A program made the position numbers and the translations under genes. From positions 1 through 64,000 of the forward strand of contig CAOKFD010000004.1 of the NCBI GenBank assembly GCA_948467645.1: 64,000 nucleotides of DNA, read 5' to 3'. A model generated the notes under the pieces. The model did no database searches. It was not told the origin of the DNA and saw only the letters and a list, made by a program, of their open reading frames with translations. Positions 15,308 through 24,090 of the stretch are shown here, in pieces (the first letter of the stretch is position 1; every line of letters starts with the position of its first letter). Origin of the DNA: Fimadaptatus sp948467645 (GTDB lineage Bacteria; Bacillota; Clostridia; Christensenellales; Aristaeellaceae).

Positions 15308-16438
15308 TCACAGATCCGCAAATCCATACGCCCAAATGAGTCCGCTTTCGTCTGCCGATTCCTTTGCGACTATTTCGGCGGTTTCGCTCAGCTTGAGCGT
15401 CACGTCCTCGCTTGTGCCGTACGCTTCCACGTAACCTGTGCCGTCGACGAACTGGCGGGGGTGCATTATAATTGCGTCGGGCTGCATGTACATGTAATAC
15501 ACCCTGTATTCGATCTGCCATGCCCAGCGCCCGTCATCCAGCTGCACCGGGTCGTCGGGTATGGTGCCGTACCCGGTCTGTAGCCAGTATACATCTGCCA
15601 AATCGTTAAACTCGTATTCCCAGAACGACGCGCCTATGGGCGAGTCGCCGCGCGCCTGCTGCTCGGTTTCGTATATGCGTTCGTACTCTATTTCAAACGA
15701 CATCGCACTCATATCGGCCTTGTTTATGCGCAGCACGTATCCGTTAAACTGCTTTTCGATGGGCTTGTCGGCTGTCAGCGCCGAGCGCACGTCGCTTGCG
15801 CCCATGGTCAGGGGAACGTTCAGCACTGTGCTGCCGCGCAATGTCAGCGCGCTTTCGTCAGGATAAAACCCGCCGGAATACGCGCCCGTATCGTCGGTAA
15901 AGTAGTCGGTGGGCACGGCGCTCATGTCGATTTCGTATATCTGCATATCGAGCGTAAACGCGCCGTCGCCGGGCTGAACATGCTCGCACAGCGTGCCCAT
16001 GAATCGGCTGTTTATGGTTTCGCCCGGTCGTATCAGGTAGTTCTTCCACGTCAGCCCGCCGCACAGGTCGTACTCTACGCCAGCAAATTGCGCGTCAAAC
16101 TCGCTGGTTTGAACGTAAAGCAGACTGTCGGTTACGTTTGTGGTCTGCCATGTGATTATGGTGGAGTCGTCCGTCGCGATGTACCTGTCCGCCTCTATGT
16201 GCAATATACCGTCGTCGCATACCGCGTCGCTTTCCACGACCAGATTGCTCAGCATATTAAGGTACTTCTCGTTGCCTGCGATAAGCGCAGGCGACCGCAT
16301 CTCTTCAAATGACGAATCTAACCTGAAATTGCCCAGTATATCGTAAGGCTCGGGCTTTGCGCTTTCGGCCTGCGCAAACGTCGGGCACAGGCAGATGAGC
16401 GCGGCGCTCAGCGCGCATATTCGTTTAATCAGTTTCAT
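15308..16438 (-). CDS. Secreted protein of unknown function, third gene of sigma-factor operon
   Basis: 376 residues. A signal peptide is clear: MKLIKR, a hydrophobic core, then AQAES with predicted cleavage after AQA. The mature part is rich in Asp, Tyr and Thr and looks beta-sheet-like; no catalytic motif was recognised. GGAGGA lies 10 nt before the chosen ATG; a slightly longer start would sit on top of the site. It follows the anti-sigma gene by 23 nt. By context it may be an envelope effector controlled by the sigma factor. Confidence 0.75.
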   Translation of the reverse strand: MKLIKRICALSAALICLCPTFAQAESAKPEPYDILGNFRLDSSFEEMRSPALIAGNEKYLNMLSNLVVESDAVCDDGILHIEADRYIATDDSTIITWQTTNVTDSLLYVQTSEFDAQFAGVEYDLCGGLTWKNYLIRPGETINSRFMGTLCEHVQPGDGAFTLDMQIYEIDMSAVPTDYFTDDTGAYSGGFYPDESALTLRGSTVLNVPLTMGASDVRSALTADKPIEKQFNGYVLRINKADMSAMSFEIEYERIYETEQQARGDSPIGASFWEYEFNDLADVYWLQTGYGTIPDDPVQLDDGRWAWQIEYRVYYMYMQPDAIIMHPRQFVDGTGYVEAYGTSEDVTLKLSETAEIVAKESADESGLIWAYGFADL

Positions 16439-16461
16439 TTTAGTCATTCCTCCGTTCGTAT

Positions 16462-17682
16462 TCACTTTGAAGTATCGTTTAGCGGTATTTTTACGGCTTC
16501 ATCCTCAAAGTACACGCGCGCGTTGTTTTCAATGCGATAGGGCACAAGTACGATCTCGTCGGGCAGTTCGTTTATGCCGCCCAACCGCATTTCGTAATCC
16601 AAATATACATTGCCGTCTGAGTCGCGTTCGGAGCTGTACCCGCCGCCCACGGATACGTCGAGCGGCGTGCCGTCTGCCATGCGCGGCTCGTACCAGCGAT
16701 ACAGCGGGTCGTCGTTTGTCATGGTTATTTCGTCCATGGCGCGCTTGGGGTGCACTTCGAACAGCAGTATCGCGCTGGCCGCACTGAAATCGGCGCGGCG
16801 GATAGTAAATGTGTATTCGGGAAAGTCCGCGCTCAGCGGCGCCGCCAGCGCCCTGAGCGTGCCTGCCGACGCGTTGGGATCCACGGTAAACTTGACGCGC
16901 AGATGCATGACCTCATCCGCAATGCCCATCCGGGAAAGCAGGCTTGCGGGATCGCCGTCGTAATCGCCGCCGCAGCCGCGCAGGTCTGCGCGCATGGTCG
17001 GGAAGAACGTGCCGCTGCTGTCGGACACATATATGCTGTCGTTCATGTACGCGGGCATACTGCCGTCCGAAAGCAGGAATGAATCCTCGGCGGCGGGTGA
17101 ATAAGCACGCACGGGCAGCACGGGCTTAAGGAAATACGCATCTACGGTCACGTCGAACGGCGCGTCCGGCAGGGTGTCAAAAACCAGCTGGCCATAAAAC
17201 TGCCTTTGCGCGCCGAAGTCGCCGCCCAGCGCGGCAAGCGCATACTCGTCGGGCGCGCTTGCGGTTATGCAGCCGTCCACGCTTGCCGATATATTTGTAA
17301 ACGCCAGCGTGTATGCGCCGTCGGGCGCGCCCATGTCGAGGCTTAAATGCAGCTTGTCGCCGTCGATGAGATACTGCTCCGCGTCAAGTGAATAGCCCGC
17401 CTGCGCGTCCTTCATGTCCACGCTTTCCACGGATTCCACTGCGGCGGGTGAGGGCGATCTGCCGTAAAACAGCATGTCGATAAGTCCCATATGTGCCGCC
17501 GCAAGCGCCATGCCGCCGATCAGCGTAATCGCCGCCAGTGCCGCGATAAGCAGTACGCGTCTAGGCGGCACGCGGCGCGCGGTTGTTGGACGTGCGCATT
17601 CGTCTGGCAGACTGGCCAGCGTGCGCTCGACCATATCGCCGAACGCATCCGGCGTGCGGGGGTATGCGCCGTTTAGCTTCAT
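16462..17682 (-). CDS. Membrane-anchored anti-sigma factor-like protein (DUF4179 type)
   Basis: 406 residues. A cytoplasmic N-terminus of about 42 residues is followed by one membrane helix (residues 43-66) and a large extracellular domain with beta-rich repeats. This is the layout of anti-sigma factors with DUF4179 regions, which hold an ECF sigma factor at the membrane until a signal is sensed. Its ATG overlaps the sigma factor stop (ATGA), and GGAGGAG lies just upstream, so the two are made together. The assignment comes from layout and linkage rather than from a strong motif. Confidence 0.75.
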   Translation of the reverse strand: MKLNGAYPRTPDAFGDMVERTLASLPDECARPTTARRVPPRRVLLIAALAAITLIGGMALAAAHMGLIDMLFYGRSPSPAAVESVESVDMKDAQAGYSLDAEQYLIDGDKLHLSLDMGAPDGAYTLAFTNISASVDGCITASAPDEYALAALGGDFGAQRQFYGQLVFDTLPDAPFDVTVDAYFLKPVLPVRAYSPAAEDSFLLSDGSMPAYMNDSIYVSDSSGTFFPTMRADLRGCGGDYDGDPASLLSRMGIADEVMHLRVKFTVDPNASAGTLRALAAPLSADFPEYTFTIRRADFSAASAILLFEVHPKRAMDEITMTNDDPLYRWYEPRMADGTPLDVSVGGGYSSERDSDGNVYLDYEMRLGGINELPDEIVLVPYRIENNARVYFEDEAVKIPLNDTSK

Positions 17683-18155
17683 ATGATCTCCTCCTTATCG
17701 CCCAGTTGTACGCGCAATTGCTTTTTGGCCCTCTCCAGCCGCCAGCGCACCTGCGCGGGCGTTATGCGCAGCAGCCGCGCGGTTTCGCCGATAGAATATC
17801 CGGCTATGTACCTAAGCAGCAGCGGCGCGCGCAGTTTGCCGTCCAGCGCGCGTATTGCATCGCGCAGATCGGGGTCGGGCGGCGCAAAGTCGGCAGGTAT
17901 TTCATTGGTAAGTTCGGATGTGAGCCTGCGCGCCGCGCGGCGGCAAAAGTCGTTTATTACGTTCAGCAATATGCGCGTGAGCCATGTATCAAAGTATTCC
18001 GCGTGCCTGAGCGAATCGCGCGCCGCCCATCCCTTGAGCAGCGTTTCCTGTACCGCGTCCTGGCAGTCGGCATAACTGCGCAGCGACAGGTATGCCATGC
18101 GGAACAGCTTGTCCTGATTGCGCCTAACGCCCTGCTCAAATTCCGCTTTGGTCAA
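17679..18155 (-). CDS. ECF-type RNA polymerase sigma factor
   Basis: 158 residues. Region 2: DKLFRMAYLSLRSYADCQDAVQETLLKGW, with region 2.3/2.4 in the following DTWLTRILLNVINDFCRR. Region 4: RYIAGYSIGETARLLRITPAQVRWRLERAKKQL, a helix-turn-helix reading the -35 element. The start is a TTG at 18155 with an ideal GGAGGTGATC ribosome site 7 nt upstream; longer readings have no site. It heads a three-gene operon with its anti-sigma factor and a secreted protein. A small palindrome TTATCGATAA lies upstream at 18185-18194. Confidence 0.92.
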   Translation of the reverse strand: MTKAEFEQGVRRNQDKLFRMAYLSLRSYADCQDAVQETLLKGWAARDSLRHAEYFDTWLTRILLNVINDFCRRAARRLTSELTNEIPADFAPPDPDLRDAIRALDGKLRAPLLLRYIAGYSIGETARLLRITPAQVRWRLERAKKQLRVQLGDKEEII

Positions 18156-18329
18156 GCGATCACCTCCGGGGGGAGATAGTGACATTATCGATAATGCAAA
18201 GCCGGGTATCAAACGCGGCTTCCGATTGTTAGACGATTCACGGCGCGGTTTGACTGTGCATAGCAAAACTTTTTTGATTTAGCCTGCCTCCCTGCTCCTG
18301 TATGAAAAAATCAAAAATGGAAAAACTAC

Positions 18330-18352
18330 CGGCAGATAAATCTGTCGGAGGA
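18330..18352 (+). promoter_or_regulatory. Hairpin abutting the ribosome site of the pyrophosphorylase gene
   Basis: CGGCAGAT and ATCTGTCG form an 8-bp stem (one G-U pair) with a 2-nt spacer, ending on the first G of GGAGGA. The structure could limit translation start. No good promoter was found in the gap; AT-rich sequence lies at 18255-18325. Confidence 0.4.
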
Positions 18353-18359
18353 ATAAAAA

Positions 18360-20747
18360 ATGAAAGCTGTTATAATGGCCGGCGGCGAGGGCGCGCGGCT
18401 CAGACCGCTCACGTGCGATATGCCCAAGCCAATGATGCCGGTGCTGGACGTGCCGCTTATGGAATACGCGCTCAGGCTGCTCAGGCGGCACGGCGTGTCA
18501 GAGGCCGCCGTCACGCTGGGTTACATGCCGGACTGCGTGCGCGACTGCTTCGGCACGGGCGCGCGGCTGGACATGAAGCTGAACTATTATGTGGAGAAAC
18601 AGCCGCTCGGCACGGCGGGCGGCGTTAAAGCGGCCGCAAAGTTTCTGGATGAGACGTTCATCGTATTGTCGGGCGACGGGCTTACCGACTGCGACGTAGG
18701 CGCGGCGCTGGACTTCCACCGGCGCAAGGGTGCGGAGATAACCATAGTGCTAAAGCGCGTACCCGTGCCGCTGGAATACGGCGTAGTGGAAACCGACGCG
18801 GGCGGGCGCGTGAAGCGGTTCGTGGAAAAGCCGGGCTGGGGCGAGGTCTTTACCGACACGATAAACACTGGCATATATATAATGGAGCCGTCGGTGCTGG
18901 ACATGATACCCGCGGGCGCGTACGACTTCGGGCGGCAGCTGCTGCCGCGCGCGGTCGAGGAGGGACACGCGGTGTACGGCTGGGTAATGGGCGGCTACTG
19001 GTGCGATATTGGCGACGCGGCGGCGTATGCTCAGGCAAATTTCGACGCGCTCGCCGGGCGAGTGGACGGGGTATATGAAGCGCTTGGGCTTAGGGCGCAG
19101 AAGGACAGCCTGGGCGAAGGGCTGATCATAATGCCGGGCGCGCATGTTGACCCGCACGCGCACATCACGCCGCCCTGCTTCATTGGATGCAACGCCGTAA
19201 TAGATGCGGGCGCGGAAGTGGGCGAACTGAGCATAATAGGCACTGGCGCTCGCATTGCTGGTCAGGCGGGCATAAAGCACAGCGTGATAATGCGGGACGC
19301 GCACATCGGTCCGGGCGCACAATTGCGCGGCGCGATAGTGGGTCGGAGCGGCGCATTGGGCGAGGGTGCGTGCGTGTACGAGCAGGGCGTTGTGGGCGAC
19401 CGTGCCGAACTGGGCGAGCGCGCGGCAATTATGCCGGGCGTGCGCGTGTGGCCGCGAAAGAAGGTCGCGCCCGGCGCGCGGCTGGAGCAAAATCTGGTAT
19501 GGGGCGGCGAACGCGGCGCGCTGTTCGGCATACGCGGGGCGCTGCTGGATACGCCGGGTCAGGCGGTGTTGCTGGGTCAGGCATACGCCGCATCGGGCGC
19601 GCGGGAATGCATAGTCACGCACTCGGCGGGCGGCCGCGCGCAGGCCATGGCGCGTGCGCTCATATCGGGCATGAGCGCACAGGGCGCGAGGACGTTCGAC
19701 GCGGGTGAGGCGATAGTGCCCGAACTGCGCGTGCTGGAGGGCCTGATCGGCGCATCGGGCGCGCACATAACCGAAACCGGAGCGCTGCTGCTTGACGAGC
19801 GCGGACTGCCGCCCGACTCCGAACGCGAACGCCGCATAGAGACGCTGTTCATGCGGCAGGACTTTGCAAGGCCGTTTACTCTGGGCTGTCCCGCGCCCGA
19901 ACGGGTGGTATTGCCGAGTGACTTTTTCGTAAGGCGCATACTGTGCGAACTGCCCGACGTGGACATGCGCGACGCGCCGGGCGTGGTGCTGATGTGCGCG
20001 CCGGGCGCGGTGCGTACGCGCGCGGAGGAACTGCTTGCCGGGCTGGGCGCGCCGTTCCGGGTAAGCGAACCGCTCTTGCTTGAAAATACACTGCGCGCGG
20101 GCGAGGTGGGCTTTGCGCCCGACGAAAACGGCGAAACAATGCGCATATGCGACGCAAACGGGATGCTGGGCGAACAGGAACAGCTTGAATTGATGACGCT
20201 TATCGCGCTGGACAACGGCGCGGCAGAGATATGCGTGCCGGTCGGCTCCACGCGCGCGCTGGAGGATGTGGTGGCCTCGCGCGGCGCGTCGATACGCTAC
20301 ACGCGCCATGCGCCCGCCGAACGGCTGCGCGCGATGCTGGACATAGACGCAGCTGAGCAGGGTATGTTTCAGGCGCGGCTGCACTTCAACGCGCTCTTTG
20401 CCATGGCGCAGGTGCTCATGCTGATGACGCGCCGCCAACTGCCGCTCAGGACTCTCACCGAGGACTATCCGCGCGTGTACCGGCGCGCGTCGTCCGTGCC
20501 GGTGGCACAGTCGCAGCGCGGGCGGGTTCTGCGCGTACTGCGCGGCATGGAGGCCGAATCGGCCGCCGAGTTCATGGACGGGCTGTACATGAAGCGCGGC
20601 GATGGCTTTGCATGGATAAGCCCGGACGCGCAGGGAGATATGCGCGTGGTGTGCGAGGCGCGCGATAACGACTCGGCGCGCCGACTGTGCGACGCGTACA
20701 TGAAGCGCCTGCGCGAAATACTCAGCGAGCCGGGCGGGGTGATGTGA
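18360..20747 (+). CDS. NDP-sugar pyrophosphorylase fused to a degenerate phosphomannomutase-like domain
   Basis: 795 residues in three parts. Residues 1-235 are a nucleotidyltransferase with AGGEGARLRPLTCDMPKPMMPV (signature GGxGxRLxPLT..PKP) and LSGDGLTDCD. Residues about 250-365 are left-handed beta-helix hexapeptide repeats. Residues about 380-795 resemble the phosphomannomutase/phosphoglucomutase fold. In active mutases a TASHNP-type serine loop is required; here the matching place reads GASGAHITETG and has no such serine loop, so the mutase half is probably inactive or regulatory. Expected reaction of the first half: sugar-1-phosphate plus NTP to NDP-sugar, for polysaccharide synthesis. 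GGAGG upstream of ATG. The stop overlaps the next start (TGATG). Confidence 0.85.
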   Translation: MKAVIMAGGEGARLRPLTCDMPKPMMPVLDVPLMEYALRLLRRHGVSEAAVTLGYMPDCVRDCFGTGARLDMKLNYYVEKQPLGTAGGVKAAAKFLDETFIVLSGDGLTDCDVGAALDFHRRKGAEITIVLKRVPVPLEYGVVETDAGGRVKRFVEKPGWGEVFTDTINTGIYIMEPSVLDMIPAGAYDFGRQLLPRAVEEGHAVYGWVMGGYWCDIGDAAAYAQANFDALAGRVDGVYEALGLRAQKDSLGEGLIIMPGAHVDPHAHITPPCFIGCNAVIDAGAEVGELSIIGTGARIAGQAGIKHSVIMRDAHIGPGAQLRGAIVGRSGALGEGACVYEQGVVGDRAELGERAAIMPGVRVWPRKKVAPGARLEQNLVWGGERGALFGIRGALLDTPGQAVLLGQAYAASGARECIVTHSAGGRAQAMARALISGMSAQGARTFDAGEAIVPELRVLEGLIGASGAHITETGALLLDERGLPPDSERERRIETLFMRQDFARPFTLGCPAPERVVLPSDFFVRRILCELPDVDMRDAPGVVLMCAPGAVRTRAEELLAGLGAPFRVSEPLLLENTLRAGEVGFAPDENGETMRICDANGMLGEQEQLELMTLIALDNGAAEICVPVGSTRALEDVVASRGASIRYTRHAPAERLRAMLDIDAAEQGMFQARLHFNALFAMAQVLMLMTRRQLPLRTLTEDYPRVYRRASSVPVAQSQRGRVLRVLRGMEAESAAEFMDGLYMKRGDGFAWISPDAQGDMRVVCEARDNDSARRLCDAYMKRLREILSEPGGVM

Positions 20748-21820
20748 TGCTGTACTCGGGTATTGCGCTGGGCTTTGTGGGTGGCTTTTTAGGCATCGCG
20801 ATAGGCGTGGCAGCACTGGTCGGCGGCATACTGGGGCGCACGCTGGGCGGCGATATATCAATGAGCGCGGCTGTGCTTGCGCTGGCGGTATCGCTGGTGG
20901 CACTGGCTGGGGCGATAAATATGCGCAGGCATTGGCGTGCGGGCGTGCTGCTGGATGCGGCGTGCGCTGTGCTTGGATACGCGGCATTGCCGGAATACTA
21001 CCTTGCGCCCGCGATTGCGCTGGTTCTGCCCGCAATTTTGTACGTGGCGGGCGACTTGATACTGCGCCGCCGCGCGGCAGGTCAGGTGAAGCACGCCGTG
21101 AATCAGGCGCGCAAACAGTACGCTCAGACCGGCGAGCTGGATATGAAGCGGGACATGCCTGTAAATTATGAAGTGGCGAATATGCCTGAACAGGAAACTG
21201 ACGATGCTAAGATAGAACTTCCCGCGCAGTCATTCGACATTGAATTTGACGTGAATGATATAACACGCGAAAACCTTGACAAAACCGAACTTCAGGCTAA
21301 GCAGTTTGATGAAGAACTGAACTTAGGTGAGGTAGAAAAAAAGCGTCTGCCTGACGACAGCGCCCAACTTAAAACGACGTCGTTCGACGAAGAATTGGGC
21401 ATAAGCAAGGATGAATCGTTTGCAGAAGCTAAAAAGAACGATTATGTAAAGGACGAGACGGAAGTTGATACTTCCGACGCTAAGGCAGAGGACGACAATC
21501 AGCCCAAGCCATTGGGCGCAGTTGAACAGGCGCAAGCCGATCACGAACTTAACGCAGCGCAGTCAATAAGCAGTGCCGCCGAGCGCGCGATGTACGGCTG
21601 TGACTCAATCGTCGATGTGCCCGGCAACGTGCTGGATCAGGCGATGTCGGCGGGTGAGGCTATGGCGCAAAGCGCGTCGGTTAAACTGGAAAGCGACAAT
21701 GCAAATATAGATGAAGCAGCCGACCAAAGCGAAGCGCCGCAAGTTCAACCTTCACAGCCAAGGCAGCCCATATCGCGCGGCGCACGCAAGCGGCAAGGCA
21801 AAAGGCAGAAAGGCAGATAA
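20747..21820 (+). CDS. Membrane protein with acidic repeat tail, function unknown
   Basis: 357 residues. Three to four membrane helices occupy residues 1-110 (LGFVGGFLGIAIGVAALVGG, then AAVLALAVSLVALAGA, then a Leu/Ala-rich segment). The remaining 245 residues are hydrophilic, Asp/Glu-rich, with a repeated SFDIEFD / QFDEELN / SFDEELG motif at about 30-residue intervals, ending in a basic ARKRQGKRQKGR tail. The TGATG overlap with the pyrophosphorylase gene couples the two. The N-terminal four-helix unit followed by a disordered tail suggests a scaffold; this is inference. Confidence 0.75.
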   Translation: MLYSGIALGFVGGFLGIAIGVAALVGGILGRTLGGDISMSAAVLALAVSLVALAGAINMRRHWRAGVLLDAACAVLGYAALPEYYLAPAIALVLPAILYVAGDLILRRRAAGQVKHAVNQARKQYAQTGELDMKRDMPVNYEVANMPEQETDDAKIELPAQSFDIEFDVNDITRENLDKTELQAKQFDEELNLGEVEKKRLPDDSAQLKTTSFDEELGISKDESFAEAKKNDYVKDETEVDTSDAKAEDDNQPKPLGAVEQAQADHELNAAQSISSAAERAMYGCDSIVDVPGNVLDQAMSAGEAMAQSASVKLESDNANIDEAADQSEAPQVQPSQPRQPISRGARKRQGKRQKGR

Positions 21821-21821
21821 C

Positions 21822-21873
21822 AACGCAAACCAGCCCGGCACGGATAAAGCTATCCGCGTCGGGCTGGCGTTTT
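21822..21873. terminator. Bidirectional terminator between convergent genes
   Basis: AACGC, CCAGCCCG and CGGATA pair with TATCCG, CGGGCTGG and GCGTT in a long imperfect stem; TTTT follows on the plus strand. It serves the membrane protein gene and, in the other direction, radC. Confidence 0.85.
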
Positions 21874-21885
21874 GCTTAATGTGAA

Positions 21886-22704
21886 TCAGCGCTTGGGCCT
21901 GCGCGCGTTGCCGCCCGATTCGGCGGCGCGCTCGTCGCCCTGGCTGGGCAGGGTGTCGTCGCTGTTCAGGTAATCCATGTATGTGGCCATCAGGTGATTG
22001 GGATTGGTGCGCGCCCCGTAGTCCATGCAGCCCTGCGCCGCCATGCTGGCATAGCGGCCGCGGCCCACGATTATGTGGTCGAGCAGGGTTACGTCGATCG
22101 CGTTCATAGCGTCGCGTATGCTCATGGTCGTGCTTATATCGGCGGGGCTGGGGCGCAGCGAGCCGCCCGGATGATTGTGAGTAAGCACCACCGCGTACGC
22201 GCGCGAACGCAGCGCCGCATTGACCACGTTGCGCGGATAAATGACCAGCTCGTCCAGCGAGCCGGAGCATATGAGCGAGCTGCCCAGCAATTGGCCGTGA
22301 ATGTTAAGCGATATAAGATACAGCTTTTCATCAGTGTCGTTCACAAACAGCGACGTGCAATATTTGCCCATTTCGGCCGCGTTCATTATCATGGGCCGGT
22401 TTGAATATTTATCGCGCTGATAATAGCCCGCCGCCTGAGCGACTAAGCTTAAAAACGTTGCGCTGTACGCGCCTATGCCGGGCACCTGCTCCAGTTCCTC
22501 GGGCGCGGCGTCCAATACCTGCGCAAACGAGCCGAAGTGGTCGATCAGCCGGTGCGCCAGCGGATTCAAGTCGCGCTTGGGTATACAATAGGAAAGCAGC
22601 AGCTCCAGCGCCTCGTGCGGCTCAAATGAAGAAAGCGAGCTTTTGCGGAAACGTTCGCGCAGCCGCTCGCGGTGCCCCTCGTGAGGGTTTGCATTCGTAT
22701 ACAT
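21886..22704 (-). CDS. radC: RadC-family JAMM/MPN+ protein
   Basis: 272 residues. The N-terminal helix-hairpin-helix-like part (LEQVPGIGAYSATFLSLVAQ, near residue 75) is followed by the metalloprotease-like JAMM motif VLTHNHPGGSLRPSPADISTT with its two histidines and aspartate, plus an upstream Glu. In spite of the name, a DNA repair role is unproved for the family. The C-terminus extends about 40 residues past the usual end and is polar, with a basic end (NARRPKR). GTATAC precedes the ATG and no strong ribosome site is seen, so the start is somewhat uncertain. Confidence 0.9.
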   Translation of the reverse strand: MYTNANPHEGHRERLRERFRKSSLSSFEPHEALELLLSYCIPKRDLNPLAHRLIDHFGSFAQVLDAAPEELEQVPGIGAYSATFLSLVAQAAGYYQRDKYSNRPMIMNAAEMGKYCTSLFVNDTDEKLYLISLNIHGQLLGSSLICSGSLDELVIYPRNVVNAALRSRAYAVVLTHNHPGGSLRPSPADISTTMSIRDAMNAIDVTLLDHIIVGRGRYASMAAQGCMDYGARTNPNHLMATYMDYLNSDDTLPSQGDERAAESGGNARRPKR

Positions 22705-22749
22705 TATTGTGCTCCAGAATATTCGGTTTGTAAGATTGTACTTACGTAC

Positions 22750-22778
22750 ATTATAACAAAACCCGCGCCGCTATGCAA
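22750..22778 (-). promoter_or_regulatory. radC promoter
   Basis: On the minus strand TTGCAT (22778-22773), 17-bp spacer, TATAAT (22755-22750). The start site would be about 40 nt before the radC ATG. A small palindrome (GTACTTACGTAC) lies at the predicted start. Confidence 0.75.
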
Positions 22779-23060
22779 TGGGCAATGCGGGATAAGGCAC
22801 GGGACGCGGCTTAAAAATTAAATAATCCGTATTTTCAAACGATTATTGTCAAATTTCTTATTGCAAAAGCCGGTTAAGCAATGTGATTTTTCAACGAACT
22901 TATGCGAAATACACCTGCGATGCAGAGTAAAATATTGAAATGTGCGTCGAAATGGCAGGGTGTAATCCCCTGTATGCGTGTATATTTAATGCAAAGTTGC
23001 TTGAAATGCGTCAATATGTGGTAATTTGGACATACGTTCACAGTTTGTTCATAGAATATC
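22779..23060. other. AT-rich intergenic region without a gene
   Basis: About 280 bp of AT-rich sequence between the divergent radC and ABC transporter promoters. No ORF, long hairpin or known RNA motif was recognised. Confidence 0.5.
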
Positions 23061-23090
23061 TTAAGCGCACGGCAAATAATGTGGTATAAT
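23061..23090 (+). promoter_or_regulatory. Extended -10 promoter for the ABC transporter operon
   Basis: TGGTATAAT, an extended -10 element with perfect TATAAT (23085-23090), preceded at 18 bp by a poor -35 (TTAAGC). The start would be about 20 nt before the ribosome site GGAGGGGAG. Confidence 0.65.
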
Positions 23091-23115
23091 GGGGTAACTG
23101 ATTGGAGGGGAGCAC

Positions 23116-24066
23116 ATGATCGAGATACAAAACGTATCCAAGCGCTACGGCAACAAGTACGCCGTTAAGGATGTCACCTTTACCATCAACAAGGGCGAGA
23201 TCCTCGGCTTCCTGGGCCGCAACGGCGCGGGCAAAAGCACGACTATGAACATGATAACCGGATATATATCCTCCTCGGCAGGCCGCATACTGCTGGACGG
23301 TTACGATATATTGAAAAATCCGCGCGAGGTAAAGCGCCAGATCGGCTATCTGCCGGAGCTGCCGCCGCTGTACATGGATATGACGGTGGACGAGTACCTG
23401 CGCTTCTGCTGCGACATAAAGGGCGTGGCGCGCAAATACGTTACCAAGCACTTAAACGACATCTGCGAGCTGACCGGCCTGGGCGAGGTGCGCAAGCGCC
23501 TGATTAAGAACCTGTCCAAGGGCTACAAGCAGCGCGTGGGTCTGGCTCAGGCGTTGGTTGGCAACCCCGAGGTTGTAATATTGGACGAGCCGACAGTCGG
23601 CCTCGACCCCAAGCAGATCATCGAGATCCGCCGCCTTATCCGCGATCTGGGCGAGGATCACACTGTCGTTCTGTCCAGCCACATACTGCCCGAGGTTGCC
23701 GACGTGTGCGAGCGTTTGGTCATAATCAATAACGGCCAGATAGTCGCGCAGGACACTCTTGAAAACCTGACTCACGGCATAGGCGAAACCTACCGCATGA
23801 CGCTGCGCGTAAAAGGCCCCGAAAAGGAAGTGCGCCAGATCATCCGCGACATCGATGGCACGCGCTACTGCGAATGCATTGGCACCAAGGAGCCGGATAC
23901 CTTCGACTTCCTGGTCGAGTCCGATCGCAAGACCGACATACGCCCCGCGCTGTTTACACGCATGGCAAAGCAGGACATGCCCATCATGATGATGAAACCG
24001 ATGGATATGACGCTGGAAGACATATTCCTCCAGTTGACTCAGGACAGCGATCAGGCACAGCAATAA
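23116..24066 (+). CDS. ABC transporter ATP-binding protein, GldA-like
   Basis: 316 residues. Walker A GRNGAGKSTT near residue 38, ABC signature LSKGYKQRVGLAQAL, Walker B VVILDEPTVGLDP and the following H-loop VVLSSHILPEV are intact, so it should hydrolyse ATP. The C-terminal about 90 residues are typical of the ABC-2 type exporter ATPases that pair with one six-helix permease. First gene of a four-gene operon (ATPase, permease, GldG-like, DUF4340-like). Confidence 0.92.
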   Translation: MIEIQNVSKRYGNKYAVKDVTFTINKGEILGFLGRNGAGKSTTMNMITGYISSSAGRILLDGYDILKNPREVKRQIGYLPELPPLYMDMTVDEYLRFCCDIKGVARKYVTKHLNDICELTGLGEVRKRLIKNLSKGYKQRVGLAQALVGNPEVVILDEPTVGLDPKQIIEIRRLIRDLGEDHTVVLSSHILPEVADVCERLVIINNGQIVAQDTLENLTHGIGETYRMTLRVKGPEKEVRQIIRDIDGTRYCECIGTKEPDTFDFLVESDRKTDIRPALFTRMAKQDMPIMMMKPMDMTLEDIFLQLTQDSDQAQQ

Positions 24067-24090
24067 TTTTAAGGACGGAGGCTTTTACTT

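Noticed and set aside
18750..21035. 761-codon open frame on the minus strand opposite the pyrophosphorylase gene
   Set aside because: It is rich in Arg, His and Ala as expected for an antisense reading of GC-rich codons, has no ribosome site, and the plus-strand gene has clear motifs.
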